From contig NZ_FNFQ01000010.1 in NCBI RefSeq assembly GCF_900101175.1, positions 25,037 through 89,036 on the forward strand: a stretch of DNA of 64,000 nt, in the 5' to 3' direction. This document shows, in pieces, positions 25,903-39,914 of the stretch (position 1 is its first letter; each line of letters begins with the position of its first letter). The notes beneath the pieces were generated by a model. It was not told where the DNA came from, ran no database searches, and saw only the letters and a list, made by a program, of their open reading frames with translations. The DNA comes from Stenotrophomonas pavanii (GTDB lineage Bacteria > Pseudomonadota > Gammaproteobacteria > Xanthomonadales > Xanthomonadaceae). The position numbers and the translations under genes are program-made.

Positions 25903-26972
25903 CCTTCACCGGCAACGCTCCCTGCCGGGTGCTGATCGTCGACGACTCCGCCGTCGTGCGCCAGATGCTCACCGAGATCCTGTCCAGCGATCCGGCCATC
26001 GACGTGGTCGGCACCGCCGCTGACCCGCTGCTGGCCCGTGAAAAGATCAAGCGACTGGCCCCGGACGTGATCACCCTGGATGTGGAAATGCCGCGCATGG
26101 ACGGGCTGGCGTTCCTGGAAAACCTGATGCGCCTGCACCCGTTGCCGGTGGTGATGATCTCCTCGCTGACCGAGCGCGGCGCCGACACCACCCTGCAGGC
26201 ACTGGCGCTGGGCGCCGTGGATTTCGTTTCCAAGCCGAAGTTGGACGTGGCCCGGGGCCTGCAAGGCTACGCCGACGAGATCATCGCCAAGGTCAAGATG
26301 GCGGCGCGCTCACGCGTCCGCCCGTTGGTGCGTGCCGCCGCACCGAAACTCCTGCTGGACGCCGCGCCCGTGATGCGCCCCGCCGCTCCGCAGTTCCGCA
26401 CCACCGACCGGCTGATCGCGATCGGCTCCTCGGCGGGCGGCACCGAGGCGCTGCGCGTGGTACTGGAAGGCATGCCGGCCGACGCGCCCGCCGTGGTAAT
26501 GACCCAGCACCTGCCGGCCAGCTTCAGCAGTGCCTTCGCCGAGCGACTGGACCGCCACTCGGCGATGGCCGTGCGCGAGGCCAGCGACGGCGAAGCGGTG
26601 TTGCCCGGCCACGCCTACCTGCCGCCGGGCGGCAAGCACCTGCGGATCATCCGCGACGGTGCCCGCTGGCGCTGCCGCGTCGACGACGGCCCCGCGGTGA
26701 ACCGCCACAAGCCCGCGGTGGACGTGCTGTTCCGCTCGGTCGCGCAGAGCGCCGGTGGCAATGCGATCGGTGCCATCCTCACCGGCATGGGCGACGACGG
26801 CGCACGCGGCCTGCTGGAAATGCGCCAGGCCGGCGCGCCGACGCTGGTGCAGGACGAAGCGACCAGCGTGGTCTGGGGCATGCCCGGCGCCGCGTTCAAG
26901 CTGGGCGCGGCCGAGGAACAGGTGCCGCTGGAGCGGATCGCCGAGCGGCTGCTCGCCCTCGCCCGCAGCTGA
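25899..26972 (+). CDS. cheB: Receptor methylesterase/response regulator CheB
   Basis: The 357-residue protein pairs an N-terminal receiver domain (D15-D16, phosphoacceptor D61 in [11 protein letters not shown]) with a C-terminal methylesterase domain (about 165-355). The catalytic triad is present as Ser in [13 protein letters not shown], His in [10 protein letters not shown] and Asp in GMGDDGARG. It removes receptor methyl groups when phosphorylated by CheA. It is the last gene of the chemotaxis block; a SMAG palindrome follows. Confidence 0.96.
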   Translation: MTFTGNAPCRVLIVDDSAVVRQMLTEILSSDPAIDVVGTAADPLLAREKIKRLAPDVITLDVEMPRMDGLAFLENLMRLHPLPVVMISSLTERGADTTLQALALGAVDFVSKPKLDVARGLQGYADEIIAKVKMAARSRVRPLVRAAAPKLLLDAAPVMRPAAPQFRTTDRLIAIGSSAGGTEALRVVLEGMPADAPAVVMTQHLPASFSSAFAERLDRHSAMAVREASDGEAVLPGHAYLPPGGKHLRIIRDGARWRCRVDDGPAVNRHKPAVDVLFRSVAQSAGGNAIGAILTGMGDDGARGLLEMRQAGAPTLVQDEATSVVWGMPGAAFKLGAAEEQVPLERIAERLLALARS

Positions 26973-26978
26973 CAGGCC

Positions 26979-27010
26979 CCTGTGGAGCCGAGCCGACGCT
27001 CGGCTCTGCA
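26979..27010. repeat. SMAG-type palindrome after cheB
   Basis: A hairpin built on GAGCCGAGC / GCTCGGCTC. Between it and the lipoprotein gene (about 27011-27375) only a short, doubtful reading frame and a TATAGT box at 27179 are seen. Confidence 0.7.
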
Positions 27011-27375
27011 CCCTGCTGAACACCTCCACGAGACGTCAGGCTCAATTGCCGATCCGCCGGCAGTGCCTTCGACCATTGATGCTTCAACGGCGTGCTCGAG
27101 GCGTGACCCTGCCGCAGGCGATGCGCGTCGACCGGGAGCCCGCAGGGCATCGACTTGGAGCGCGGCTGGAGCGGGTCGTATAGTCAGTTATCGCACAGCA
27201 ATGGAACGCCGATGAACGTTACCCCGCAAGGCCGCGCTGCTCGGGTACGCAGGGAGGGAAGTCCGCAATACCCACTGCGCAACCTGTCGCATTTGCCCGG
27301 ATGTGGCGCCTTCGTTCGTGATGGGACCGCATGTTCCAAGGAGCAAGGACAATCCTGCAGCGACATGGACTGCTC

Positions 27376-28014
27376 ATGCTGAAAATTCTCCCGACCCTTG
27401 CTCACGTTGCGTTGATCGCCTCGATCACACTGGCCGTCCCGGGCTGCAGCAAGGAACGCTCATACCCGGTCTATCGCGAGAATCCTGCGCCAAAGGATGC
27501 GCTGCCGATTGTGGTCCGGGTCCATGATGCACCCGTGGATGTCCCCGTTCCTTCGGTCTTCGTCACGTATGAGATAGACCCACTCTGTCTCCCGCCGGTC
27601 AACAATTGGGAGGGGGTGCAGTACGAGCCGAACCAGCACAAGGTTGAGCTTCAGGCACAGCGCCTCAGTGCAACTGAATTCAGCACTATTGTTTTCAACG
27701 ACGGCATGGAAGTTGCCGACTATTACGGTCGTGGCCCGTGCACTTGGACACCCGTGCTCGTGGAAGCTTCATTCGCCTTCATCATCGATGATCGTCCTAT
27801 CCAAGCAACCGCATGGACTTCATTCACAAAGCTTGAAACCGAAAAACTCGCTACTACCTACGTACATCGCGCCTTACGCCCCATGACTTCAGGGGGATCG
27901 CCAGAGTGGACGCCTACCGAGCCTTCGACTTGGTACGAGAAGATGTCTCAAGATAAGCGAAAGGATTACTTCCCAATCGAAATCTCCACACGGACTGAAG
28001 GAACAGCCCAATGA
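27376..28014 (+). CDS. Lipoprotein, probable immunity protein for the adjacent lipase effector
   Basis: A 212-residue lipoprotein. The chosen ATG gives a classic lipoprotein signal (MLKILPTLAHVALIASITLA, lipobox VPGC); an ATG 45 bases upstream (27331) would lengthen the cytoplasmic end. The mature part has PVDVPVPSVFVTYEIDPLCLPPVNNWEG and ends near DKRKDYFPIEIS; it resembles the DUF3304 family from memory, which is often found beside lipase toxins. The last bases overlap the effector start as ATGA, as expected for an immunity gene coupled to its toxin. A periplasmic lipoprotein facing an imported lipase fits the known X-Tfi immunity design. Base composition is lower in GC than the flanks, suggesting horizontal transfer. 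Confidence 0.75.
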   Translation: MLKILPTLAHVALIASITLAVPGCSKERSYPVYRENPAPKDALPIVVRVHDAPVDVPVPSVFVTYEIDPLCLPPVNNWEGVQYEPNQHKVELQAQRLSATEFSTIVFNDGMEVADYYGRGPCTWTPVLVEASFAFIIDDRPIQATAWTSFTKLETEKLATTYVHRALRPMTSGGSPEWTPTEPSTWYEKMSQDKRKDYFPIEISTRTEGTAQ

Positions 28015-29486
28015 ATCCTGGAGCAAATGCAGCCCTCTCAGATCATGTCTACAAGGATCCGCTCCCTGAGCCCAAGGCCATTGTTACCATTGCCGGGACG
28101 GAATATCGTGTACTGGCCAGCCCAAACTCCGCCACCGGCTACCAAGGCGTCATTTACCATAATCTCGAATCCAAAGAAGTAATCGTCACCCATCGCGGTA
28201 CCGAGTTCGATCGCCAGCCTTTGATTGATGGCGGCATCGACGCTGCAATGGTCACCGCAAGAGTCAACGCACAACTCGGCGATGCCCTCGCACTCACCAA
28301 GCAGGCAATCGATCTGGCTAAAGAGAATGGGTATGGTCCGGTGTACGTCACCGGCCACTCGCTGGGCGGCGCGCTTGCGCAGATCACTGCGCATCACTAC
28401 AACCTCCCCGGTGATGCATTCAATCCCTACGGTGCCGCCGGGCTGGCGTATCGCCTTCCCGAAGGCCAGCCGGCCAACGCGGCACCCTTCACCAACCACG
28501 TGATGGCAGGCGACCTGGTCAGCGCGGGCGGTCCTCATTACGGCAAGGTCGAGATGTATGCGCTGCCCAGGGAACTGGAGGTTCTGCGCAACGCCGAGCA
28601 CGGCCAGCGCATCGCTTCACTTGGAACACCCGGGATGAAAAGCGGCCATGTCATGTCCGCCGCAGTGGCGGTCCAGTTGGGCGACTCCCATCGATTGGTT
28701 CATTTCCTTGATCGCGTGACCGACAAGGGCCCGGTGCAGTCTGTACTCGACAATCCGCAGGCCCGGATCACAGATCCTGACGACCTGCGCCGGATTGCCG
28801 ACTATCGCCGTGATGTTCATCAGCTGCGTGCGGGCACCACCGTGCTGGTCGGCGGCGGACCTGGCCTGCTGCGCGACGGGATCAATTACCTGCGCGGTAC
28901 CGAGGAAGCCGGTGCATATGCCCGCCGCGAGGCTGAAGCGGAGCAGCGGGCCCGGAATGCGCTCAAGCCGGGGGAGCAGCTGATCCAGGATGCAACCGAC
29001 AAGGGCTCGCCCTCGCTCGGCAATCCCGCCTTCTCTCCCAGGAGTCCATTGCAGGAAAGCATTGAGTCAACCTTGGACAAGGCAAGCTTGGATCCCAGGA
29101 AGGAAGGCCATCCAGACCATGCGCTCTACCAGCAGATTCGCGAGGGTGTATCCGCCGTGGATGCCAGGCACGGGCGCAGCTTCGATGAAACCAGTGAGCG
29201 CATGACGGCCAGCCTGCTTGCGACGGCCAAGCGCAGCGGCCTCGAACGCGTTGATCATGTGGTCCTGGGCACTCCACCCAGCGATGGCTCGGGCCCTCAC
29301 ATGTTCGTTGTGCAGGGAGCGCCGGAGAATCCAGCACACCTGCGGGCGTCGGTACCGATCAGCGAGGCAATCAATACGCCGGTGGAGCAGTCGCTCGCCA
29401 AAGCCGAACAGATTGCGCAGGCACAGCAGGTCGGTCAGCAGGACCACGCCCAAGAGCAGATCCGGACGGCGATGCGGATGGGCTAG
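28011..29486 (+). CDS. Lipase-domain effector with XVIPCD, candidate antibacterial T4SS toxin
   Basis: A 491-residue protein with two parts. Residues about 20-240 form an alpha/beta-hydrolase lipase (class 3 type) with the nucleophile elbow GHSLGG and catalytic candidate S117; D168 and a His near 227-231 could complete the triad. Residues about 361-491 match the XVIPCD secretion signal of Xanthomonadales T4SS effectors: GHPDHALYQQIREGV, RVDHVVLG, MFVVQGAPENPAHLRASV and TPVEQSLAKA, with a Gln-rich tail. No signal peptide is present, as expected for a T4SS substrate. The inferred action is membrane-lipid hydrolysis in rival bacteria. The upstream lipoprotein is the likely immunity protein. The T4SS itself is not in this window. 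Confidence 0.85.
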   Translation: MNPGANAALSDHVYKDPLPEPKAIVTIAGTEYRVLASPNSATGYQGVIYHNLESKEVIVTHRGTEFDRQPLIDGGIDAAMVTARVNAQLGDALALTKQAIDLAKENGYGPVYVTGHSLGGALAQITAHHYNLPGDAFNPYGAAGLAYRLPEGQPANAAPFTNHVMAGDLVSAGGPHYGKVEMYALPRELEVLRNAEHGQRIASLGTPGMKSGHVMSAAVAVQLGDSHRLVHFLDRVTDKGPVQSVLDNPQARITDPDDLRRIADYRRDVHQLRAGTTVLVGGGPGLLRDGINYLRGTEEAGAYARREAEAEQRARNALKPGEQLIQDATDKGSPSLGNPAFSPRSPLQESIESTLDKASLDPRKEGHPDHALYQQIREGVSAVDARHGRSFDETSERMTASLLATAKRSGLERVDHVVLGTPPSDGSGPHMFVVQGAPENPAHLRASVPISEAINTPVEQSLAKAEQIAQAQQVGQQDHAQEQIRTAMRMG

Positions 29487-29507
29487 GCCACCCAGCCCGC
29501 CGCACAC

Positions 29508-29541
29508 AAAAAACCCCCCGGCTTTCGCCGGGGGTTTTTCA
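29508..29541. terminator. Bidirectional rho-independent terminator
   Basis: AAAAACCCCCCGGC / GCCGGGGGTTTTT stem with a TTTC loop and A/T runs on both sides. It serves the effector gene (+) and acnB (-), which converge here. Confidence 0.9.
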
Positions 29542-29550
29542 TTTCAACAG

Positions 29551-29576
29551 GATGCCGGCCAGCGACCGGCACTACC
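29551..29576. repeat. SMAG-type palindrome
   Basis: A GATGCCGGCCAGCGACCGGC hairpin ending in ACTAC, lying between the bidirectional terminator and the acnB stop. Confidence 0.75.
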
Positions 29577-29579
29577 GCA

Positions 29580-32171
29580 TCAGGCAGCGACCGTCTTGGC
29601 CACGTCCTGGTATTCCTCGATCTGGTCGAAGTTCATGTAGCGGTAGATCTCCGCGCCGCTGGCGGCGATCACGCCCACATCGGCCATGTACTCCTCCTTG
29701 GTCGGGATGCGGCCCAGGCGCGAGCAGATCGCCGCCAGTTCCGCCGAACCCAGGTACACGTTGGTGTTGCGGCCCAGGCGGTTCGGGAAGTTGCGGGTCG
29801 AGGTCGACATCGCAGTGGAGCCTTCACGGATCTGCGCCTGGTTGCCCATGCACAGCGAGCAGCCCGGCATTTCCATGCGCGCGCCGGTGGCGCCGAAGGT
29901 GCCGTACACGCCTTCCTTGGTCAGCTCCGAGGCGTCCATCTTGGTCGGCGGGGCCACCCACAGGCGGGTCGGCAGGTCACGCTTGCCTTCCAGCAGCTTG
30001 GCCGCGGCGCGGAAGTGACCGATGTTGGTCATGCACGAACCGATGAACACTTCGTCGATCTTGGCCCCGGCCACTTCGGACAGGGTCTTCACGTCGTCCG
30101 GGTCGTTCGGGCAGGCCACGATCGGCTCGTGGATGTCGGCCAGGTCGATCTCGATGACGGCGGCGTACTCGGCGTCGGCATCCGGCTCCAGCAGCTGCGG
30201 GTTGGCCAGCCAGGCTTCCATCTTCTCGATGCGACGCTGCAGCGAACGCGGATCCTGGTAACCCTCGGCAATCATCCACTTCAGCAGGGTGATGTTGCTG
30301 GTCAGGTACTCGATGATCGGTTCCTTGTTCAGGCGTACCGAGCAGCCGGCGGCCGAACGCTCGGCCGAGGCGTCGGACAGTTCGAACGCCTGTTCGACCT
30401 TCAGCTCCGGCAGGCCTTCGATTTCCAGGATGCGGCCGGAGAAGATGTTCTTCTTGCCAGCCTTGGCCACGGTCAGCAGGCCGGACTTGATCGCGTACAG
30501 CGGGATCGCGTTGACCAGGTCACGCAGGGTCACGCCCGGCTGCATCTTGCCCTTGAAGCGCACCAGCACCGACTCCGGCATGTCCAGCGGCATCACGCCG
30601 GTGGCTGCGGCGAAGGCGACCAGGCCCGAACCGGCCGGGAACGAAATGCCCACCGGGAAACGGGTGTGCGAGTCACCGCCGGTACCCACGGTGTCCGGCA
30701 GCAGCATGCGGTTGAGCCAGCTGTGGATCACGCCGTCGCCCGGGCGCAGCGAAACGCCGCCACGGGTGGAGATGAACTCCGGCAGGGTGTGGTGGGTCTT
30801 CACGTCCACCGGCTTCGGGTAAGCGGCGGTGTGGCAGAACGACTGCATCACCAGGTCGGCCGAGAAGCCCAGGCACGCCAGGTCCTTCAGCTCGTCGCGG
30901 GTCATCGGGCCGGTGGTGTCCTGCGAGCCGACCGAGGTCATCTTCGGTTCGCAGTAGGTGCCCGGGCGCATGCCCTGGCCTTCCGGCAGGCCACAGGCGC
31001 GGCCGACCATCTTCTGCGCTAGCGAGAAGCCCTTGCCGGTATCGGCCGGCTGCACCGGCAGGCGGAACAGGTCGGTCGGGGCCAGGCCCAGCGCTTCGCG
31101 CGCCTTGCCGGTCAGGCCACGGCCGATGATCAGCGGAATGCGGCCGCCGGCACGCACTTCATCGAACAGCACGTCGGACTTGACCTGGAACTCGGCGATC
31201 ACTTCGCCGTTCTTCAGCGCCTTGCCTTCGTACGGGCGCAGCTCGATGACGTCGCCGTGCTCCATCTTCGATACGTCCAGCTCGATCGGCAGCGCGCCGG
31301 CATCTTCCATGGTGTTGTAGAAGATCGGTGCGATCTTGCCGCCCAGGCAGACGCCACCGGCGCGCTTGTTCGGGATGAACGGAATGTCATCACCGGTCCA
31401 CCACAGCACGCTGTTGGTGGCCGACTTGCGCGAGGAACCGGTGCCGACCACGTCGCCGACGTAGGCAACCAGGTGGCCCTTTTCCTTCAGCGACAGGATC
31501 TGCTGGATCGGGCCGCGCTTGCCGTCTTCTTCCGGGGTGAACGGCGCATCGTCGCGCTTGTTCTTCAGCATCGCCAGGGCGTGCATCGGAATGTCCGGGC
31601 GGGTGGTCGCGTCCGGTGCCGGCGACAGGTCGTCGGTGTTGGTTTCGCCCGGCACCTTGAACACGGTGACGGTCAGGCTCTGCGGCACTTCCGGATTGCT
31701 GGTGAACCACTCGGCATCGGCCCAGCTCTGCAGCACGGCCTGGGCGTTGGCATTGCCCGCCTTGGCCTTTTCCTGCACGTCATGGAACGCATCGAACACC
31801 AGCAGGGTCTTCTTCAGGCCGTTGGCGGCGATGGTGCCGACGCTGGCGTCGTCCAGCAGCTGCACCAGCGGGGCCACGTTGTAGCCGCCGAGCATGGTGC
31901 CCAGCAGTTCGGTGGCGCGCTCACGGCTGATCAGCGGGTTCTGCTCGCTGCCCAGGGCGATCGCCGCCAGGTACGACGCCTTGACCTTGGCCGCGTCATC
32001 GACGCCGGCCGGCACGCGGTGGGTCAGCAGGTCGAGAAGGAACTCGGCCTCGCCCTGCGGCGGGTTCTTCAGCAGTTCGATGACATCGGCCGTCTGCTGC
32101 GCGCTCAGCGGCAGCGGCGGGATGCCAAGCGCAGCGCGCTCGGCGACGTGGTGGCGGTAGGCTTCCAACAT
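29580..32171 (-). CDS. acnB: Aconitate hydratase B
   Basis: TCA-cycle enzyme interconverting citrate and isocitrate. The chosen ATG gives 863 residues, the normal AcnB length, and has GGGAG six bases upstream; the frame stays open another 42 codons but without a good start. The 4Fe-4S ligands are in GSCMTNIGH and in [12 protein letters not shown]. The N-terminal HEAT-like domain and the swivel domain are present and in AcnB order. The VapC-like gene ends only 44 bp upstream on the same strand, leaving little room for a separate promoter. In Xanthomonas an aconitase gene in this neighbourhood is known as rpfA and affects virulence factor output. Confidence 0.96.
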   Translation of the reverse strand: MLEAYRHHVAERAALGIPPLPLSAQQTADVIELLKNPPQGEAEFLLDLLTHRVPAGVDDAAKVKASYLAAIALGSEQNPLISRERATELLGTMLGGYNVAPLVQLLDDASVGTIAANGLKKTLLVFDAFHDVQEKAKAGNANAQAVLQSWADAEWFTSNPEVPQSLTVTVFKVPGETNTDDLSPAPDATTRPDIPMHALAMLKNKRDDAPFTPEEDGKRGPIQQILSLKEKGHLVAYVGDVVGTGSSRKSATNSVLWWTGDDIPFIPNKRAGGVCLGGKIAPIFYNTMEDAGALPIELDVSKMEHGDVIELRPYEGKALKNGEVIAEFQVKSDVLFDEVRAGGRIPLIIGRGLTGKAREALGLAPTDLFRLPVQPADTGKGFSLAQKMVGRACGLPEGQGMRPGTYCEPKMTSVGSQDTTGPMTRDELKDLACLGFSADLVMQSFCHTAAYPKPVDVKTHHTLPEFISTRGGVSLRPGDGVIHSWLNRMLLPDTVGTGGDSHTRFPVGISFPAGSGLVAFAAATGVMPLDMPESVLVRFKGKMQPGVTLRDLVNAIPLYAIKSGLLTVAKAGKKNIFSGRILEIEGLPELKVEQAFELSDASAERSAAGCSVRLNKEPIIEYLTSNITLLKWMIAEGYQDPRSLQRRIEKMEAWLANPQLLEPDADAEYAAVIEIDLADIHEPIVACPNDPDDVKTLSEVAGAKIDEVFIGSCMTNIGHFRAAAKLLEGKRDLPTRLWVAPPTKMDASELTKEGVYGTFGATGARMEMPGCSLCMGNQAQIREGSTAMSTSTRNFPNRLGRNTNVYLGSAELAAICSRLGRIPTKEEYMADVGVIAASGAEIYRYMNFDQIEEYQDVAKTVAA

Positions 32172-32215
32172 GACAACTCCCGGGTAATGCGTAGGTTGAA
32201 AAATCAAAAGTGGGC

Positions 32216-32617
32216 TCAGGCGTGCGGCACGATCAGCTTCAGGCCCTTGAAGTAGTCGCGGTAAAACGTGTCGTTCCAGGTGATCAGGCCATCGCACTGC
32301 AGCAGTGCGTGGGCGCCGACCATGAATTCATCCAGGCTGCGGCGGCTACCGCCGCGCTGGCGATGACGGCGGTGCATCTCGCCGGCGCGCAGTGCCGACT
32401 TGGCTTCCATCGGGTTGAAGTGCACGCCCATTTCTTCCAGCGCTTCGAGCACCTCGGCACCGCCGCGCAGCGATGCGCAGACTTCGGCCAGGGTCGCGCC
32501 GCAGACCACCACGCGGCCGCCGACCAGGCTCTGCCGGAGGATGGCTTCCACGGCATCGGCCTGCGGGCCATTGCTGAGCAGCTCGACCAGTACCGGTGAA
32601 TCGACGGCGATCATCAC
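32216..32617 (-). CDS. PIN-domain toxin (VapC-like)
   Basis: A 133-residue PIN-domain protein, probably an RNA-cleaving toxin. Acidic residues expected at the active site are seen: D6 in [12 protein letters not shown] in [11 protein letters not shown] in [14 protein letters not shown] and D in [16 protein letters not shown] second ATG is the next codon. It starts three bases after the antitoxin stop, so the two are co-translated. The target RNA cannot be told from sequence. Confidence 0.9.
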   Translation of the reverse strand: MMIAVDSPVLVELLSNGPQADAVEAILRQSLVGGRVVVCGATLAEVCASLRGGAEVLEALEEMGVHFNPMEAKSALRAGEMHRRHRQRGGSRRSLDEFMVGAHALLQCDGLITWNDTFYRDYFKGLKLIVPHA

Positions 32618-32620
32618 GGC

Positions 32621-32845
32621 TTATTCCTCGTCGCGCACCGCGCGCACCGCCGCATCGGACGACTCGAAGCCGTCCAGGGCGAACTTGCCGCGCGCCCGTG
32701 AAATGGCATCGTCAACACTCTTGCGCAGGATGATGCGACTGCCGTCCAGCTCGACCTTCAGCAGCGTGCCCTTGGTCAGGCCGAGGGCATCACGCACCGC
32801 CTTGGGCAGGGTGATCTGTCCGCGTTCTGCAACAGTGGCTTCCAT
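32621..32845 (-). CDS. AbrB/SpoVT-type antitoxin (VapB-like)
   Basis: A 74-residue protein. Residues about 1-45 form the swapped-hairpin DNA-binding domain (MEATVAERGQITLPKAVRDA, then LGLTKGTLLKVELDG). The acidic/charged C-terminal part probably wraps the toxin. The ATG at 32845 has GGAGGG seven bases upstream; a GTG eight codons earlier falls nearly on the promoter and is rejected. It likely represses its own operon through the palindrome at 32861-32883. Confidence 0.9.
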   Translation of the reverse strand: MEATVAERGQITLPKAVRDALGLTKGTLLKVELDGSRIILRKSVDDAISRARGKFALDGFESSDAAVRAVRDEE

Positions 32846-32860
32846 CGGTAGGCCCTCCAG

Positions 32861-32897
32861 AGTATGCACAAATTATACATACTTCCCCGGGCATACT
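32861..32897 (-). promoter_or_regulatory. Promoter and operator of the vapBC-like operon
   Basis: On the minus strand a perfect TATAAT -10 box (32872-32877) lies inside an inverted repeat AGTATG, 11 bases, CATACT (32861-32883). A third copy of the half-site, CATACT, is at 32892-32897. No good -35 box is visible. Repeated half-sites over the -10 box fit autorepression by the antitoxin. Confidence 0.65.
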
Positions 32898-33147
32898 TCC
32901 ACCCTGAACAGGACCGGCGCCCCGCCAGCCCTTGCCTCGCAAAGGATCGGCCACAAACGTGACATACGCCATACACCTCCCCCTGTAGTCTGGAACCGAT
33001 GCCGCAGGTCGGAGCCCGGCCCGGATGAACCCATTCAGTCCGGGGTTCATACTGGGACGACCGGGGCCCTCAGGCCCGCGGCGACCGCAAGCAGGCCCGC
33101 CCATGCGCGGGCCACTGCAAGCCATCCGCAAGAAGGAGTTACCCCGC

Positions 33148-35901
<2,754 letters not shown>

Positions 35902-35903
35902 CG

Positions 35904-35938
35904 AAAAGGGCCGGATCCGCACGGATCCGGCCCTTTCC
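35904..35938 (+). terminator. Rho-independent terminator after acnA
   Basis: AAAAGGGCCGGATCCG and CGGATCCGGCCCTTT form a near-perfect stem with a short loop. The A/T flanks on both sides may let it also act for betT. Confidence 0.85.
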
Positions 35939-35953
35939 GTTTGCGATGCCCTC

Positions 35954-35985
35954 CTGTAGAGCCGAGCCTGCGCTCGGCTCTACAG
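35954..35985. repeat. SMAG palindrome between acnA and betT
   Basis: CTGTAGAGCCGAG and CTCGGCTCTACAG flank a CCTGCG loop: a GTAG-headed perfect hairpin of the SMAG class. Confidence 0.85.
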
Positions 35986-35991
35986 AAGCGC

Positions 35992-37542
35992 TTACCGGCG
36001 TGGCGCATCCGGGTCGGTGCGCAGCGCCTTCAACAGGCCCCACATGTAGAACGCCAGGGTGAACGAGAACGGCAGGCCACACAGCACCACCGCCGTCTGC
36101 ATCGCGCTGAAATTGCCGGCCAGCAGCAGGCCGACGCTGGCCACGGTGATGCCGGCCGCCCAGAACACGCGCAGCCAGATCGGCGCGTCATGGCCATCTT
36201 CGACGCCATCGTCAACGCGACGGGTGCACAGGTTGGCGATCATCAGCGTGCCCGAATCGACCGGGGTCAGGAACAGCACGAAGCCGATCACCACCGCGGC
36301 ACCGGCCACGTACGGCGCGCCGGGCAGGTACTCCAGCAGCTTGAACAGCGTCATCGCCGCATCGTGCTGGGCCACCTCGCCCAGGATCGACTGGCCATGG
36401 TTGAGCACCAGGTCGATGGCGGTGTTGCCGAAGATCGACAGCCAGGCCAGGGTGAAGCCGAGCGGGATCAGCAGCACGCCCATGATCACTTCGCGGATGG
36501 TGCGGCCGCGCGAGATGCGCGCCACGAAAAGGCCGACGAACGGCGCCCAGGCGATCCACCACGCCCAGTAGAACAGCGTCCACGACCCGATCCATTCACG
36601 GCCCTTGGGATCGTTGAGGTACATGTCGAAGCTCTTGCGCACGAACGCGCCGAGATAATCGCCGGTGTTCTGGATCAGGCCGTCGAACAGGTGCAGGGTC
36701 GGGCCGGTGACCAGCACGAACAGCAGCAGGCCGCACAGCAGGCGCACGTTGAGGTTGGACAGCCACGCAATGCCCTTTTCCACGCCAGCGACCACGCCGA
36801 TGGTGGCCACCACCATCATCACCAGCACGATGGCCACCAGCACCTGCGGCGTATCCGGGATGTGGAACAGGTAGACCAGGCCGGACTGCACCACCAGCGC
36901 GCCGATGCCGAGGTTGGTCACCATCGAGATCAGCGTGGCCAGGATGCCGAAGCCATCGACCATGTCGCCGATGCGGCCATGGATGCGCTCACCGAAGATC
37001 GGGTACAGCGCCGAGCGCAGCGCCAGCGGCAGGTCGCGGCGGTAGGCGAAGTAGCCCAGCGCCACCCCGACCAGTGCATACAGCGCCCAGCCATGCAGGC
37101 CCCAGTGCAGGAAGGTCAGCACCATCGCCTCGCGGCCGGCGGCCACGGTGCCGCCAGGCTGCCCGGGCGGGTGCAGGAAATGGTCCAGCGGCTCGTAGGC
37201 GCCGTAGTACAGCAGCGCGATGCCGATGCCGGCCGAGAACAGCATCGAGACCCAGGCAACGTAGCCAAAGGCCGGTGATTCCTCGTTGTGGCCCAGGCGG
37301 ATGCGGCCGTAAGGCGAGAACGCCAGCCACAGCACGAAACCCAGGCACAGCACGATCAGCAGCATGTACCACCAGCCGAACGCGGCAGAGACCTCGGCCT
37401 GCGCCCATTGCAGCCAGTGCTCGCTGCCTTCGGGATAGAGAACGGTGAGCAGCCCCAGGATGCCGATCGACACCGATGAGCTGAGGAAGACAAAACGGTT
37501 CAAGCGCAGGGGCGAACGCTTGGGATGAGCCAGGGAAGACAT
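35992..37542 (-). CDS. betT: BCCT-family choline/betaine transporter (BetT-like)
   Basis: A 516-residue secondary transporter with about twelve membrane helices. The BCCT signature is clear: GREWIGSWTLFYWAWWIAWA followed by PFVGLFVARISRGRTIREV. Since it is divergent from betI-betB-betA and shares their operator region, choline is the most likely substrate. It lacks the long hydrophilic C-terminal osmosensory domain of E. coli BetT (about 677 residues), ending soon after the last helix. Substrate is inferred from neighbours. Confidence 0.88.
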   Translation of the reverse strand: MSSLAHPKRSPLRLNRFVFLSSSVSIGILGLLTVLYPEGSEHWLQWAQAEVSAAFGWWYMLLIVLCLGFVLWLAFSPYGRIRLGHNEESPAFGYVAWVSMLFSAGIGIALLYYGAYEPLDHFLHPPGQPGGTVAAGREAMVLTFLHWGLHGWALYALVGVALGYFAYRRDLPLALRSALYPIFGERIHGRIGDMVDGFGILATLISMVTNLGIGALVVQSGLVYLFHIPDTPQVLVAIVLVMMVVATIGVVAGVEKGIAWLSNLNVRLLCGLLLFVLVTGPTLHLFDGLIQNTGDYLGAFVRKSFDMYLNDPKGREWIGSWTLFYWAWWIAWAPFVGLFVARISRGRTIREVIMGVLLIPLGFTLAWLSIFGNTAIDLVLNHGQSILGEVAQHDAAMTLFKLLEYLPGAPYVAGAAVVIGFVLFLTPVDSGTLMIANLCTRRVDDGVEDGHDAPIWLRVFWAAGITVASVGLLLAGNFSAMQTAVVLCGLPFSFTLAFYMWGLLKALRTDPDAPRR

Positions 37543-37631
37543 GGGATCGTCTCATCAGTCCGGGGGAGCACATGGGCGGGGCCGGACCGGAAAACCGGGC
37601 CCATGGCGTGGGGCGCGAGCGCATCCTAGGG

Positions 37632-37659
37632 TTTATTGATTGAACGTTCAATCAATAAA
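37632..37659. promoter_or_regulatory. BetI-type operator (28-bp perfect palindrome)
   Basis: TTTATTGATTGAAC followed by its exact reverse complement GTTCAATCAATAAA. The core ATTGAACGTTCAAT matches the known BetI site type. It lies in the 169-bp gap between divergent betT and betI, 53 bases before the betI ATG, so BetI probably represses both directions until choline is present. Confidence 0.88.
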
Positions 37660-37711
37660 AAGCATAATGGCCGGCAACCCGATCCTTCGGGTCGCAAACC
37701 GTGGAGAGACA

Positions 37712-38302
37712 ATGCCGAAGAAAGGCGTGGAACCGGTACGGCGCGAACAGCTGATCCGGGCCACTTTCCAGACCATCGACGAGATCGGCATGGCCGACGC
37801 GACCGTCGCCACCATCGCGAAGAAGGCAGGGCTGTCCAGCGGCATCGTCGCCCACTACTTCGGCGACAAGGACGGCCTGCTCAATGCTGCAATGCGGCAG
37901 ATCCTGCGCGAACTGAAGGACGCCGTCGCCCGCTACCGCGCCGAGGCCAGCGATGACCCCCGCGAGCAGCTGCGTGCCATCGTCGATGGCAACTTCGACG
38001 ACAGCCAGATCAACGGTACCGCGATGCGCGTCTGGCTCACGTTCTGGGCCGCCAGCATGCATCAGCCGGAACTGGCCCGGTTGCAGCGCGCCAACGATCA
38101 GCGCCTGTTCTCCAACCTGTGCCACCAGTTCAACCGCCTGCTGCCCCATCCGCAGGCGCGCCTGGCCGCCCGTGGCCTGGCCGCGATGATCGACGGCCTG
38201 TGGCTGCGCGGCAGCCTGGTCGGCGGCCAGTTCAACGCCGACAAGTCCCGGCGCATCGCCTACGGCTACATCGACTTCCAGTTGCAGGCTGCCGCGCTAT
38301 AA
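37712..38302 (+). CDS. betI: TetR-family choline-sensing repressor BetI
   Basis: A 196-residue TetR regulator. The helix-turn-helix is near residues 28-55 ([28 protein letters not shown]). The C-terminal part, [19 protein letters not shown], is the characteristic BetI stretch. The ATG at 37712 has GGAGAGAC just upstream; an ATG 24 codons earlier overlaps the operator palindrome and is rejected. It is first in the betI-betB-betA set. Confidence 0.94.
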   Translation: MPKKGVEPVRREQLIRATFQTIDEIGMADATVATIAKKAGLSSGIVAHYFGDKDGLLNAAMRQILRELKDAVARYRAEASDDPREQLRAIVDGNFDDSQINGTAMRVWLTFWAASMHQPELARLQRANDQRLFSNLCHQFNRLLPHPQARLAARGLAAMIDGLWLRGSLVGGQFNADKSRRIAYGYIDFQLQAAAL

Positions 38303-38340
38303 GCGCTTCAGCACCCGCCCCCTTCCAAGGAGTACGCCCC

Positions 38341-39813
<1,473 letters not shown>

Positions 39814-39914
39814 CCGGCGCTCCGCCAGCACGCCCCTTCGTCCGGCCATCGCGCCGATCCGACATTCCGCCGCGACGCCTGCCCGCAGTGCGTCGCGGCC
39901 TGCAGGAGACACCC

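Noticed and set aside
27155..27382. Possible small gene of about 56-75 codons before the lipoprotein
   Set aside because: No clear ribosome binding site, no recognisable domain, and it overlaps the likely lipoprotein start.
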